Under the pieces are notes generated by a model that was given only the letters and a program-made list of their open reading frames with translations, was not told where the DNA came from and searched no databases. Both the position numbers and the translations under genes were made by a program. A stretch of DNA of 15,599 nucleotides from CBFGRU01 sp965651255 (GTDB lineage: Bacteria > Planctomycetota > Phycisphaerae > Phycisphaerales > SM1A02): positions 1 to 15,599 of the forward strand of contig CBFGRU010000047.1 in assembly GCA_965651255.1 (NCBI GenBank). The letters are read 5' to 3'. This document shows positions 1 through 7,883 of the stretch, in pieces. Within the stretch, counting starts at the first letter, position 1; the number at the start of each line of letters is the position of its first letter.

Positions 1-4
1 GAGG

Positions 5-31
5 GTGAGAAAAGTTTGAAGGAGTTCTCAC
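5..31 (+). promoter_or_regulatory. Hairpin presenting the Shine-Dalgarno sequence of the first gene in its loop
   Basis: GTGAGAA (5-11) is perfectly complementary to TTCTCAC (25-31), giving a 7-bp stem with a 13-base loop. The loop contains AAGGAG (19-24), which lies 8 bases before the ATG at 33. The stem ends one base before that codon. The pairing is seen directly; any role in translation or mRNA stability is inferred. The stem is AT/GC mixed and short, so it may be marginal in vivo. Confidence 0.4.
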
Positions 32-32
32 G

Positions 33-3000
33 ATGCCCGGCTGTACCCCGGCTGCTCGATTGTCGTTGATTGCACTCGGTTCGATGATTCTTCTGCCCGG
101 CTGTGCTGCGCCGAATGAGGCGACCAGCACGTGGGCATCGCCTTCATCTCCTTCGCGCGCTGCCCCGCACCTCGCCGGTGAAGCGGTGGATCAACAGGTC
201 AACCAGCACACGCGCAGTACGCAGGATGATGCCGCGATCGCGGTCGATCCGACCACCGGCCGCATTTTCATCTCCTGGCATTCACGTCGGCAGTGGGAGG
301 GGCTGGACGGTGTGAACGCGCGCCTCTACAGCGCGGCTGGCGAACCACTGACGCCGGAGTTCTCGCTGCACGATGCCGAGCCGATGCCGCGCACTGATCC
401 GAGTGTGGCCTTCGGCCCGGACGGTGAGGCCTGGGCGGTGTGGTGCGCAATCGGCGCGGATGGCGATCTCGGCTCGATCGTCATGCGCCGGTACAGCGAG
501 GATTTCTCGACTCAATCACATGAAATCGCCATCAACCAGGTGACGACCGGCCATCAGCAGGAGCCGGTTCTGGCGGTGAACGCAGCGGGGGAAGTGCTGA
601 TCGCGTGGAGTACGCCGAGTGATCGCGGCATGCGCATCGCGGCGAGACTTTTCGATGCGCAGGGCCAGCCGCTGAGTGATGAGTTGAGCATCTCCGGTAA
701 TGGCGGTGTACGCGATGCGTTCCCCGTCGTCGCGGCGCTGCCGAGTGGTGATTTCATCATCGCCTGGGGTCACAGCGATGCAGATGGTCAGCCGAACACG
801 ATTCTCGCGCAGCGTCTCACCGCCCGCGGCGACCGCGTGGGTGAAGCGATCGCGTTGAATGATTCAACCAATCGGCCGCGCTTCGAGCCGAGTTTGGCGA
901 TTGATGGTGAAGGCCGCATGCTCGTCGGGTGGATGGAAGAGCGCGAAGGCGACCTTGCCGTGGTCGCCCGGGTGTTTGATGCGGAAACGCTTTCGCCGCA
1001 GGGCGCGGTCGTGGAAGTGGCGCGGGCGCGTGAGGCGGATGGCGAGGGATGGTTGAGCGGAGTCGCCGTGGCGGCGCGATCGAATGGATCATTTGCAGTC
1101 GCCTACAACCAACAGGGCTCGCTCCGTGCCGGTGGAACCGGTCTGTACGTCCGATCGCTGGATGCACGTACCGCGGCGCTCGGTGAGGTCACTCGACTCA
1201 CGCCGCACCGCGAGGGCGGACAACTCCTTCAGCCGGCATCCAACGCGACGCGGCTGGCGGTCGGGCGCGATGGCGCGCTCCTCGCCGCGTGGAGCGGGAA
1301 TGGCGGATTCGATGATGACAGCGCTGTGCACCTGACGCGCATTGGAGGCGATGCCCCGTCAATCGCTCCGAATCCCGTGGTCCGGGTCGCGAGTGGGCCG
1401 AAAGCGCAGGAAGCGCCGATTCCCCCGTTCTGGCAGCCGCGTCGCCAGCCGATGCCGCCCGCCCCGCTTGGACCGGGTGATGGGCCGGACTTCGGTTTTC
1501 TCGCGGTGGACTTCACCGGCTGGACACCGCCCGACCCGGAACTGGCCGTGGGACCGGACCACATCGTCGCGGTGACGAACGGCGCGATTGCGTTCTTTGA
1601 CAAGGATGGCAACAATCTCTTCCAGGATGAAATCGAAGGCCCGCAGGGGTTCTGGGGGAACCAGGGCGCGACTGGATTCGTCTTCGACCCCGAAACGCTG
1701 TATGACCCGCATTCCGGCCGGTTCTTCGCGATGGCGAACGAACGATCAAGCGATAATCGATCGATGTACCTGCTGGCGGTCAGCGATGACAGTAACCCGC
1801 TTGGTACATGGCACAAGTATCGCATTGATGTCACCAACGTCGATAACGACATCGATTCGCCGAACATGGCGGTCGATGCCGATGTGGTGTATCTCTCCGC
1901 GGACTTCTTCGGCCCGGACAAGTACCAGGTGCTGATGATCGAGAAAGCGCCGCTGCTCTCGGGCGGTGCGGTGAACTCGCGCGAGATCGTCATCACCGGC
2001 TCGGGGAATCAGTCGATGGGGATTCCGATTGTGTACGACGATGCCGGCGGCGCGGGGTTCCTGCTGCAATCGTCGGAAGGTACGGGCAACGGCATCACCT
2101 TCAGCGAGGTGCGGTTTCATGCCATCACCAATCAGTTGACCAATCCGCAGCGGGTGACCGTGGATGTGCCGGTGGCGACGTATTCCTACCCGAATCAGCC
2201 GCCGCAGCAGGGGACGAGCAATCGCCCGTTCCTCTTTGAGCCGCGTTTCTGGAGTTGCGCGATTCGCAACGGATCACTCTGGGCGGTGCACCATGTGAAC
2301 GAATCCCGCGCGCGGGTGCGGTGGTATGAGTTCGACCTGCGCAACTGGCCGTTCAGCGGGCAGGATCCGATCGTGAAACAATGGGGCGAGTTGAACTACG
2401 GCAGCGGCATTCACACCTACTTCCCGTCGATCGCGGTGGATGAAGAGAACAATGCAACGATCTTCTTTGCTCGTTCATCGTCGAATGAGTTCATCTCGAT
2501 CGGTCGCGCATTCCGCAGGCATGATGACCCGCTGAACACGTTTCGACCGATGGAGTTCGTCAAGCAAAGCACCGCGCCGTACACCGCGGCGGGTCGCTGG
2601 GGCGATTACAGCGGCACGAAGCCGGAACCGAGTGAGCCGGGCGTGTTCTGGGGGCATCACGAATGGACAGATGTTTCCAATGCGTGGCGCACCTGGATCG
2701 CGAAGGTGGATACCCGGCCCGGCATTTTCGAGTTGACCGGATTCTCGGTCATCTTCGGTTCGCACATCGCGGGTGATCTCGGCAGTCTGGCTGCATCGGA
2801 CAATCAGTATCTCCGCACGCGATCGCGGTTCGGCTTTACCGCCCTGGAGCCGAACCTGATGCAGGTGCAGGTCAACCTGACGCTGAACGGCCCGCGGGCG
2901 GATGAGATCGAAACCGTCATCGAGTCGCGCATCAATCACCCGACCGGTCAGGCGACCGTGTCGCTCCGGCGATGGTCTACGAATTCGTTCGTCGAAGTGG

Positions 3001-3179
3001 GCTCATACGCGATCGGTTCGACCGACAGCGTCGAAACGCTCGGCCCGCTGTCCGCAGCAGACTTCGTGCACGACAACTCCGGTGAGGTGAACGTTCGGGT
3101 AAAGCATGTGGTCATCGCGGTCTTTACCGCGCTTGGATTCGACTCGTTTTTCGATGAAATCAGGGTTTCAAATCAGTAA
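33..3179 (+). CDS. Large secreted lipoprotein with two beta-propeller-like regions and a shared C-terminal module
   Basis: This 1048-residue protein starts at an ATG with AAGGAG 8 bases upstream. Its N-terminus is a lipoprotein signal with LPGC at residues 21-24, so Cys24 is the likely lipidated residue. Residues 62-440 hold seven repeats, each with a strand ending in an aromatic (W82, W137, W192, W245, W300, Y358, W420; spacing 53-62), followed by an R-x-(F/Y/L) strand and an acidic-Gly turn. This fits a seven-bladed propeller. A Pro-rich linker (about 445-485) leads to a second region (485-895) that opens with PPDPELAVGPDHIV and has further propeller-like strands. Residues 899-1048 are the module also found at the end of the next gene. 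I recognise no catalytic motif. A binding or scaffold role at the cell envelope is inferred. The 37-base gap to the next gene has no terminator, so co-transcription is likely. The ligand is unknown. Confidence 0.85.
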   Translation: MPGCTPAARLSLIALGSMILLPGCAAPNEATSTWASPSSPSRAAPHLAGEAVDQQVNQHTRSTQDDAAIAVDPTTGRIFISWHSRRQWEGLDGVNARLYSAAGEPLTPEFSLHDAEPMPRTDPSVAFGPDGEAWAVWCAIGADGDLGSIVMRRYSEDFSTQSHEIAINQVTTGHQQEPVLAVNAAGEVLIAWSTPSDRGMRIAARLFDAQGQPLSDELSISGNGGVRDAFPVVAALPSGDFIIAWGHSDADGQPNTILAQRLTARGDRVGEAIALNDSTNRPRFEPSLAIDGEGRMLVGWMEEREGDLAVVARVFDAETLSPQGAVVEVARAREADGEGWLSGVAVAARSNGSFAVAYNQQGSLRAGGTGLYVRSLDARTAALGEVTRLTPHREGGQLLQPASNATRLAVGRDGALLAAWSGNGGFDDDSAVHLTRIGGDAPSIAPNPVVRVASGPKAQEAPIPPFWQPRRQPMPPAPLGPGDGPDFGFLAVDFTGWTPPDPELAVGPDHIVAVTNGAIAFFDKDGNNLFQDEIEGPQGFWGNQGATGFVFDPETLYDPHSGRFFAMANERSSDNRSMYLLAVSDDSNPLGTWHKYRIDVTNVDNDIDSPNMAVDADVVYLSADFFGPDKYQVLMIEKAPLLSGGAVNSREIVITGSGNQSMGIPIVYDDAGGAGFLLQSSEGTGNGITFSEVRFHAITNQLTNPQRVTVDVPVATYSYPNQPPQQGTSNRPFLFEPRFWSCAIRNGSLWAVHHVNESRARVRWYEFDLRNWPFSGQDPIVKQWGELNYGSGIHTYFPSIAVDEENNATIFFARSSSNEFISIGRAFRRHDDPLNTFRPMEFVKQSTAPYTAAGRWGDYSGTKPEPSEPGVFWGHHEWTDVSNAWRTWIAKVDTRPGIFELTGFSVIFGSHIAGDLGSLAASDNQYLRTRSRFGFTALEPNLMQVQVNLTLNGPRADEIETVIESRINHPTGQATVSLRRWSTNSFVEVGSYAIGSTDSVETLGPLSAADFVHDNSGEVNVRVKHVVIAVFTALGFDSFFDEIRVSNQ
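216..1352 (+). repeat. Seven ~55-residue propeller-blade repeats within the first gene
   Basis: Seven in-frame protein repeats are marked by aromatic residues 82, 137, 192, 245, 300, 358 and 420. Each has the pattern P-x-(V/L)-A, a G-(D/E/R) turn, a hydrophobic strand ending in W or Y, then R-x-(F/Y/L) and a D/A-x-G turn. The count of seven suits a closed propeller. The repeats are diverged at DNA level, so they are old. Confidence 0.7.
2727..3176 (+). repeat. C-terminal module, copy 1 (residues 899-1048 of the lipoprotein)
   Basis: About half of the roughly 150 aligned residues match copy 2 at 5386-5835. The identical blocks are RSRFGFTALEPN, ESRINHP-x-GQAT and AVFTALGFDSF, and some identity survives at DNA level (for example tcgcggttcggcttta). 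It starts at FELTGF and runs to the last residue. It looks like an all-beta accessory domain. Its terminal position and sharing by two otherwise unrelated exported proteins suggest surface attachment or sorting, which is inferred. Confidence 0.8.
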
Positions 3180-3216
3180 GATGGCTGAACCTTTCACCGA
3201 CCCGGAATGAGGAGAG

Positions 3217-5838
3217 ATGATGAGTACGCAGGTGAACCGACCGTGGCCGACGTGGCTGATGAACGCGCGCATGCTGGCGTGCGCCATGCTGGTGCTTTCG
3301 CTGGTGTCTGTCCATCTTGGGACGACCGCACCGAGTCGCGCGGCGGACCTGTTCCGCGCATCGAACTATCGGGGCGATACCGCGCTGAATGAGATGGCGG
3401 TCGCTCGCAGCCGGGCGATGAACGTCAACATGACCATGCTCGAGCGCGCTGCCAACGGCGTGATCGACGAGCTTCCGCTGAATCTGTTCAACGATGCGCG
3501 GTTCACCGCGCGGATTGAGCACGTCGCCCGCCGGGGTGAGGACGCCTATTCGCTCTTCGGCACACTGGTGGAAGATGAACAGGCGCGATTCCTCGTGGTG
3601 TACGAACAGGGCGCGATCCTGATGAATCTCTTCTCGAAGTTCGGCGACTACCAGGTGCGCGCAATCAGCGGATCGCTGGTCGCGGTGCAGCAGCTTGATT
3701 CATCGCAGTACCCCGAATGCGGTTGCGGGCCGGAGCACGAGATCGGCGCCGCCGGCGGCAACGCGCAGGACCAGCGCGGCGGATTGGGTCTGAACCAGCA
3801 GCAGATCGGAATGCTCGCTGCCGGCAACGGTGATGACGGCTCGATCATCGATGTCATCATCTTCTGGACGCCGGAAGCGCGGCAGGCCGCGGGTGGCCTG
3901 GCCAACATGCAGGCACTCGTGCAGGGATCGATCGACATCTCCAACATTGCCTACGTGAACAGCGACATTGACCCGCGTCTGCGCCTCGTTCACTCGCAGG
4001 AGATCAACTACACCGAAACGAACATGAGCACTGATCTGGGGCGGCTTCGTGCGACCAACGACGGCCATATGGACCAGGTGCACGCGCTCCGGGATCAGTA
4101 CGGAGCGGACATGGTCGCCCTGATTGTGGAGGATGGATCGGCCTGCGGAATTGCGTACCTGATGACCAATCTCGACAACGGGTTCGCCTCGAGCGCGTTC
4201 TCGGTATCCAACTACTCCTGCGCGGTGGGCAACCTCACCTTCCCGCATGAGCTCGGTCACAACATGGGCAGCGCGCACGACCGCAACAACGCGGGCAACG
4301 CGCTCTTTTCGTATTCCTACGGCTGGCGATGGTTCGGGCAGTCGGGCAACCAGTTCCGCTCGGTGATGGCCTACGCACCGGGCTCGCGCGTGCCGCACTT
4401 CTCAAACCCCGATGTGACCTACGACGGAACGCCAACCGGTGTGAACAACAGCGAGAACAACGCGCTTTCGATCAACCAGGCGGCCTTCACCGTTGCCAAC
4501 TGGCGGCCGACGGCCGCGCCGTTGCGCTTTGAATACCCCGATGGTCAGCCGACGGTGATCGATCCCGTCGGGCAGACGGTGCTGATCGTGGAAATCATCG
4601 AACAGCTCGATCAGACGCTCGACCCATCAACCGCGCAACTGGTGGTTGATGCCGGAAGCGGGTTCAGCCCGATTCCGCTGAACCCGATGGGCAACGGTCG
4701 CTACCAGGCGAACTTCCCGCCGGCCGAGTGCGGCACGTACATCGACTACTACGTTTCCGCGGAAACGACGGGCGATGTGGTCGTCACCGACCCGCGCGAT
4801 GCACCGGCGGCTTCGTTCCAGGCGTACGTCGCGGCGGATGTCCTCACGTCCTTCGAAGACAATTTCGAGACCGACCAGGGATGGTCCGTGGTGAACTCAC
4901 CTTCGCTGACCGATGGCGCGTGGAATCGCGGCGTCCCGGTGGGCGGCGGCGATCGCGGCGATCCGCCGACGGACTTCGATGGCAGCGGTCAGTGCTACCT
5001 GACCGACAACGCGCCGGGCAACAGCGATGTTGATGGCGGTTCAACGACCCTGATTTCACCCGTGTTCGATGCCTCGGGCGGCGGTGATGTGTACATCTCC
5101 TACGCGCGCTGGTTCTCGAACGATTTCGGCGCTGCGCCGGGTCAGGATGTTTTCAGAGTTGATATCTCCAACAACGGTGGCCAGACGTGGACATCGCTGG
5201 AAGTCGTCGGTCCGACCGGACCGGGAACGACCGGCGGTTGGTTCCACGTGCAGCACCGCATTGCCGACTTCCTCACGCCGACCGACCAGATGCGCGTGCG
5301 CTTTATTGCCGCGGATGATGAACCCGGTTCGGTCGTCGAGGCCGCGGTGGACGCAATCGAAGTCGTCCGCTTCTCCTGCGGCAGTACCGAGTTGACCGAG
5401 TTCAGCATGGTCTTCGGAACATTGCTGGCGGGTGGCCTGGACGAGCTGCGCGAAAGCGACGAGGCAACCGTTCGCTTCCGTTCGCGGTTCGGCTTTACTG
5501 CGCTCGAGCCCAACTTCGCCGAGATGCAGGTCGCCGCAGAGACCAATATCGGCACGCCCGCGACGCTCGACATCGCGGTTGAATCGCGCATCAACCACCC
5601 CGTCGGGCAGGCGACCCTGCGTGTGCGCAACTGGGCGAGCGGCCAGTTCCAGGTGGCGGATTCGTGGAGCGTCGGCACGACGGAAAGTCGGCACGATACG
5701 CTCGGCCTCAGCGCCGCCGATCGCGTGCGCGAGTCGGATGGCCGCATTGAAATTCGCGTGCGCTACGTGGTGGCGGCGGTCTTCACCGCGCTCGGATTCG
5801 ACAGTTTCGTCGACCAGGTGGAAATCAGCGCGAACTGA
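3217..5838 (+). CDS. Secreted zinc metalloprotease, peptidyl-Asp (M72)/reprolysin-like, multidomain
   Basis: This 873-residue exported protease has a signal peptide ending near SRA at residues 40-42. Residues 43-205 look like a propeptide. The metzincin catalytic domain spans about 208-430: it begins IDVIIFWTPEAR, has the zinc site H344-E345-x-x-H348-x-x-G-x-x-H354-D355, and the Met-turn SVMAY at Met384. Cys310 and Cys335 could form a disulphide. The catalytic domain resembles peptidyl-Asp metalloendopeptidases, which cleave on the amino side of Asp, but specificity cannot be read from the sequence. Residues about 445-530 look Ig-like and 535-720 look like a MAM/lectin-type beta-sandwich; 724-873 is the module shared with the upstream lipoprotein. 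Two adjacent ATGs exist (3217, 3220). AGGAG at 3210-3214 is 5 bases from the second and 2 from the first, so translation may begin at 3220. It probably shares an mRNA with the upstream gene and ends at a terminator. Confidence 0.88.
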   Translation: MMSTQVNRPWPTWLMNARMLACAMLVLSLVSVHLGTTAPSRAADLFRASNYRGDTALNEMAVARSRAMNVNMTMLERAANGVIDELPLNLFNDARFTARIEHVARRGEDAYSLFGTLVEDEQARFLVVYEQGAILMNLFSKFGDYQVRAISGSLVAVQQLDSSQYPECGCGPEHEIGAAGGNAQDQRGGLGLNQQQIGMLAAGNGDDGSIIDVIIFWTPEARQAAGGLANMQALVQGSIDISNIAYVNSDIDPRLRLVHSQEINYTETNMSTDLGRLRATNDGHMDQVHALRDQYGADMVALIVEDGSACGIAYLMTNLDNGFASSAFSVSNYSCAVGNLTFPHELGHNMGSAHDRNNAGNALFSYSYGWRWFGQSGNQFRSVMAYAPGSRVPHFSNPDVTYDGTPTGVNNSENNALSINQAAFTVANWRPTAAPLRFEYPDGQPTVIDPVGQTVLIVEIIEQLDQTLDPSTAQLVVDAGSGFSPIPLNPMGNGRYQANFPPAECGTYIDYYVSAETTGDVVVTDPRDAPAASFQAYVAADVLTSFEDNFETDQGWSVVNSPSLTDGAWNRGVPVGGGDRGDPPTDFDGSGQCYLTDNAPGNSDVDGGSTTLISPVFDASGGGDVYISYARWFSNDFGAAPGQDVFRVDISNNGGQTWTSLEVVGPTGPGTTGGWFHVQHRIADFLTPTDQMRVRFIAADDEPGSVVEAAVDAIEVVRFSCGSTELTEFSMVFGTLLAGGLDELRESDEATVRFRSRFGFTALEPNFAEMQVAAETNIGTPATLDIAVESRINHPVGQATLRVRNWASGQFQVADSWSVGTTESRHDTLGLSAADRVRESDGRIEIRVRYVVAAVFTALGFDSFVDQVEISAN
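5386..5835 (+). repeat. C-terminal module, copy 2 (residues 724-873 of the metalloprotease)
   Basis: This is the partner of copy 1 at 2727-3176. It begins TELTEF and ends at the last residue, with the same three conserved blocks and the same terminal position. The preceding domains of the two proteins are unrelated, so the module was joined to different bodies or duplicated with exchange of the N-terminal parts. Confidence 0.8.
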
Positions 5839-5866
5839 TTCCATCGAATCACCTCCGTTCAACCAT

Positions 5867-5908
5867 CGCACCGGTTGTCGTCTGCGGCAGCCGGTGCGTT
5901 TCGTTTTT
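5867..5908 (+). terminator. Rho-independent terminator after the metalloprotease gene
   Basis: An 11-bp stem pairs 5867-5877 with 5888-5898, with one G-T wobble and a 10-base loop. A T-rich run (5899-5908, broken by one CG) follows at once. It lies 28 bases after the protease stop codon and before the hscB start, so it closes the secreted-protein unit. Confidence 0.8.
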
Positions 5909-5970
5909 GCAGGCCTGGTGAACCGCACGCACGGGTGGCGTTTGCGGTCGAAGGGCGCAAGAATGCAGCC

Positions 5971-6510
5971 ATGTACGCCCCTGAAGACCCGTTCGCCCGC
6001 CTGGGCATCGACCGGACGTTTGAGATTGATGCGCGGCTGGTGCAGCGCGCCTATCTGAAGCGATTGTCAACGCTGCACCCCGATCGCGAGCGGGTTGCGG
6101 ATCGTGCAGAGGATGTTGCGCGAGAGGCAGCGCTGGTCAACGATGCTCGTCGCGTCCTGCTGGATGATGAAGCCCGCGCCAACGCGCTGCTGTCGCTTCT
6201 GGGCGGGCCTGCCAAGGAGCAGGACAAATCCCTTCCCGATGGGTTTCTGGTCGAGATGATGAGCGTGCGCGAGGACATGGAGCAGGCGCTTGCCTCGGGA
6301 GATCCGAGTGAACGAACCCGCCTGGAAACGTGGGCGGCAGAGCAGCGCATGAAGGCGATCGAGCGGCTGCGGCCATGCTTTGCGCGGGCGATTGCCGGCG
6401 AAGGCGGGCCGACGCTGCTGGCGGAGATCCGCTGCGAGCTGAATGCCTGGCGGTACATCGAGCGGATGATTGAACAACTCGACCCGGCGTATGACGGGCT
6501 CATCGGATAG
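5971..6510 (+). CDS. hscB: HscB-type J-domain co-chaperone for Fe-S cluster assembly
   Basis: The 179-residue protein matches the HscB layout and size (the E. coli protein is about 170 residues). An N-terminal J-domain opens with DPFARLGID and carries the HPD motif at H36-P37-D38, which stimulates the ATPase of an Hsp70 partner. A helical C-terminal domain (about 90-175), with GFLVEMMSVRED, corresponds to the scaffold-binding part. In known systems HscB hands the cluster scaffold IscU to HscA. No hscA, iscU or fdx is nearby, so it may work with a general DnaK or with partners elsewhere. The frame is open from a TTG at 5875, but that codon lies inside the terminator stem. The ATG at 5971 starts the recognisable domain, though its ribosome-binding site is weak. 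Confidence 0.85.
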   Translation: MYAPEDPFARLGIDRTFEIDARLVQRAYLKRLSTLHPDRERVADRAEDVAREAALVNDARRVLLDDEARANALLSLLGGPAKEQDKSLPDGFLVEMMSVREDMEQALASGDPSERTRLETWAAEQRMKAIERLRPCFARAIAGEGGPTLLAEIRCELNAWRYIERMIEQLDPAYDGLIG

Positions 6511-6511
6511 C

Positions 6512-6538
6512 ATCACCGCCACGCGAAGGAGCGGTGGT
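6512..6538 (+). other. GC-rich stem-loop between hscB and the first CNNM gene
   Basis: CACCGC (6514-6519) pairs with GCGGTG (6531-6536), extendable to 8 bp with one wobble, around an 11-base loop. It starts just after the hscB stop codon. No T-run follows, so it is a weak terminator or an mRNA-stabilising hairpin. It buries a possible GTG start at 6534, which favours the ATG at 6573 for the next gene. Confidence 0.4.
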
Positions 6539-6572
6539 TGGCCGCTCGCGCGATGCAACCCATGAGGATCCG

Positions 6573-7883
6573 ATGTTCGGCTGGACCGCCGCGCAGATTC
6601 CGTTTCTCCTGCTGCTCCCCGGGCTGCTCGTTCTGAGCGGTTTCTTTTCCGGTTCGGAAACGGCGCTGTTCTCGCTTTCGCAGCCCGAGCGCATGGCGCT
6701 TCGGCGCACGCATCCCGCGGCTTCGCAGATCATCGACGGCCTGCTGGCGCACCCGCGCATGCTGCTCATCACCATTCTCTTCGCCAACATGACGGTGAAT
6801 GTGCTGTACTTCGTCATCAGCAGCGTACTGATGATGCAGGCCGAAACCGGCATCATCGGTGAACTGCTGCTCGGCGTGGTATCGCTGATGCTTCTGATTC
6901 TCTTCGGCGAGGTGATGCCGAAGATGATCGCGAACGGACAGCGACTGCTGGTGTCGCGAATCATCAGCGGGCCGCTGTGGGCGGTGCATTCGATCATCGT
7001 CCCGATTCGCGTGATGCTGGATGTGTTTGTCGTGGCGCCGTTGAGCCGGTTGACGACGCCGGCCTCATCGCCATCGACGCTGGTGGCCGAGGAACTCGGC
7101 GAACTGCTGGAGGTATCGAGTCATCGGGGCGTCATCAGCGCTGACGAGCAGGCGGTGCTGGAGGAAGTGATCGAGCTTTCCCGTCGCCGGGTGCGCGATG
7201 TCATGACGCCGCGCGTGCAACTTGTCGCACTGCCTCTGACGGCGATGCGTTCGGAGGTGATGCGTCTGGCTTCTTCGACCCGCCTGACACGCATCCCGGT
7301 GTACGGCCGCGATCTGGATGACATCCGCGGCATTCTGCACGTCAAGCGATACCTGCTTGATCCCCAATCAGAGTCGTCGCCGGTCAGCGCCATGCTGACG
7401 CCTGCGCGATTCGTGCCGGAAGTCGCCACCCTTGATCGCCTGCTCGATGACCTGCAGCGCAACCGCATGCAGAGCGCAATCGTCGTGGATGAGTACGGCG
7501 GGACGGCGGGCATGGTCTCGATTGAAGATGTCGTCAGCGAACTCGTGCACGAGTTGCTCCCGCGCGATCAGCGCGATGCGGAAATGATTCGGCAACTGGA
7601 TGAGCACACCTGGCGCATCGGCGGCGAGGTGTTGTTGCGCGACATGGATGAGATTGTTGCGATCGACCCGCCCTCGCCGCGCATTTCGACATTCAGCGGG
7701 TTGCTGACGGATCAGCTCGGCCGCGCCCCGGCGGTGGGAGATGTCGTTGAGTTCGATCGGTTTCGCGCCGTGGTTGAACGCATCGAACGATCGCGCATCA
7801 TTGCCGCCACGCTCACGCGATACGTGCAGCCGATGGATACCGAGCATCCCGCGGATCTGCCCGATGAGGAGCCATCCTCATGA
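6573..7883 (+). CDS. CNNM/CorC-type membrane transporter with CBS pair and CorC_HlyC domain
   Basis: The 436-residue protein has the full CNNM/CorC architecture. The DUF21/CNNM transmembrane domain (about 1-170) includes the signature FSGSETALFSL in its first helix and further helices near 60-85, 90-115 and 120-155. A CBS-domain pair begins at DVMTPR (residue 209) and includes DEYGGTAGMVSIED (from 306). The CorC_HlyC domain occupies about 343-425. Family members studied elsewhere move Mg2+ (some as Na+-driven exporters) with ATP-Mg2+ sensed by the CBS pair; the ion here is inferred. I chose the ATG at 6573 because GAGG lies 5 bases upstream. An in-frame GTG at 6534 would add 13 residues but sits in a hairpin only 2 bases from AAGGAG. 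The stop overlaps the next start. Confidence 0.85.
   Translation: MFGWTAAQIPFLLLLPGLLVLSGFFSGSETALFSLSQPERMALRRTHPAASQIIDGLLAHPRMLLITILFANMTVNVLYFVISSVLMMQAETGIIGELLLGVVSLMLLILFGEVMPKMIANGQRLLVSRIISGPLWAVHSIIVPIRVMLDVFVVAPLSRLTTPASSPSTLVAEELGELLEVSSHRGVISADEQAVLEEVIELSRRRVRDVMTPRVQLVALPLTAMRSEVMRLASSTRLTRIPVYGRDLDDIRGILHVKRYLLDPQSESSPVSAMLTPARFVPEVATLDRLLDDLQRNRMQSAIVVDEYGGTAGMVSIEDVVSELVHELLPRDQRDAEMIRQLDEHTWRIGGEVLLRDMDEIVAIDPPSPRISTFSGLLTDQLGRAPAVGDVVEFDRFRAVVERIERSRIIAATLTRYVQPMDTEHPADLPDEEPSS

Noticed and set aside
1229..1996. 255-codon open frame on the minus strand under the lipoprotein gene
   Set aside because: The plus-strand frame has a signal peptide, blade repeats and a ribosome-binding site. 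The antisense frame shows no motif and is expected in GC-rich DNA.
5875..5970. 32-codon N-terminal extension of HscB from a TTG
   Set aside because: It begins inside the terminator stem, and the J-domain starts right after the ATG at 5971.
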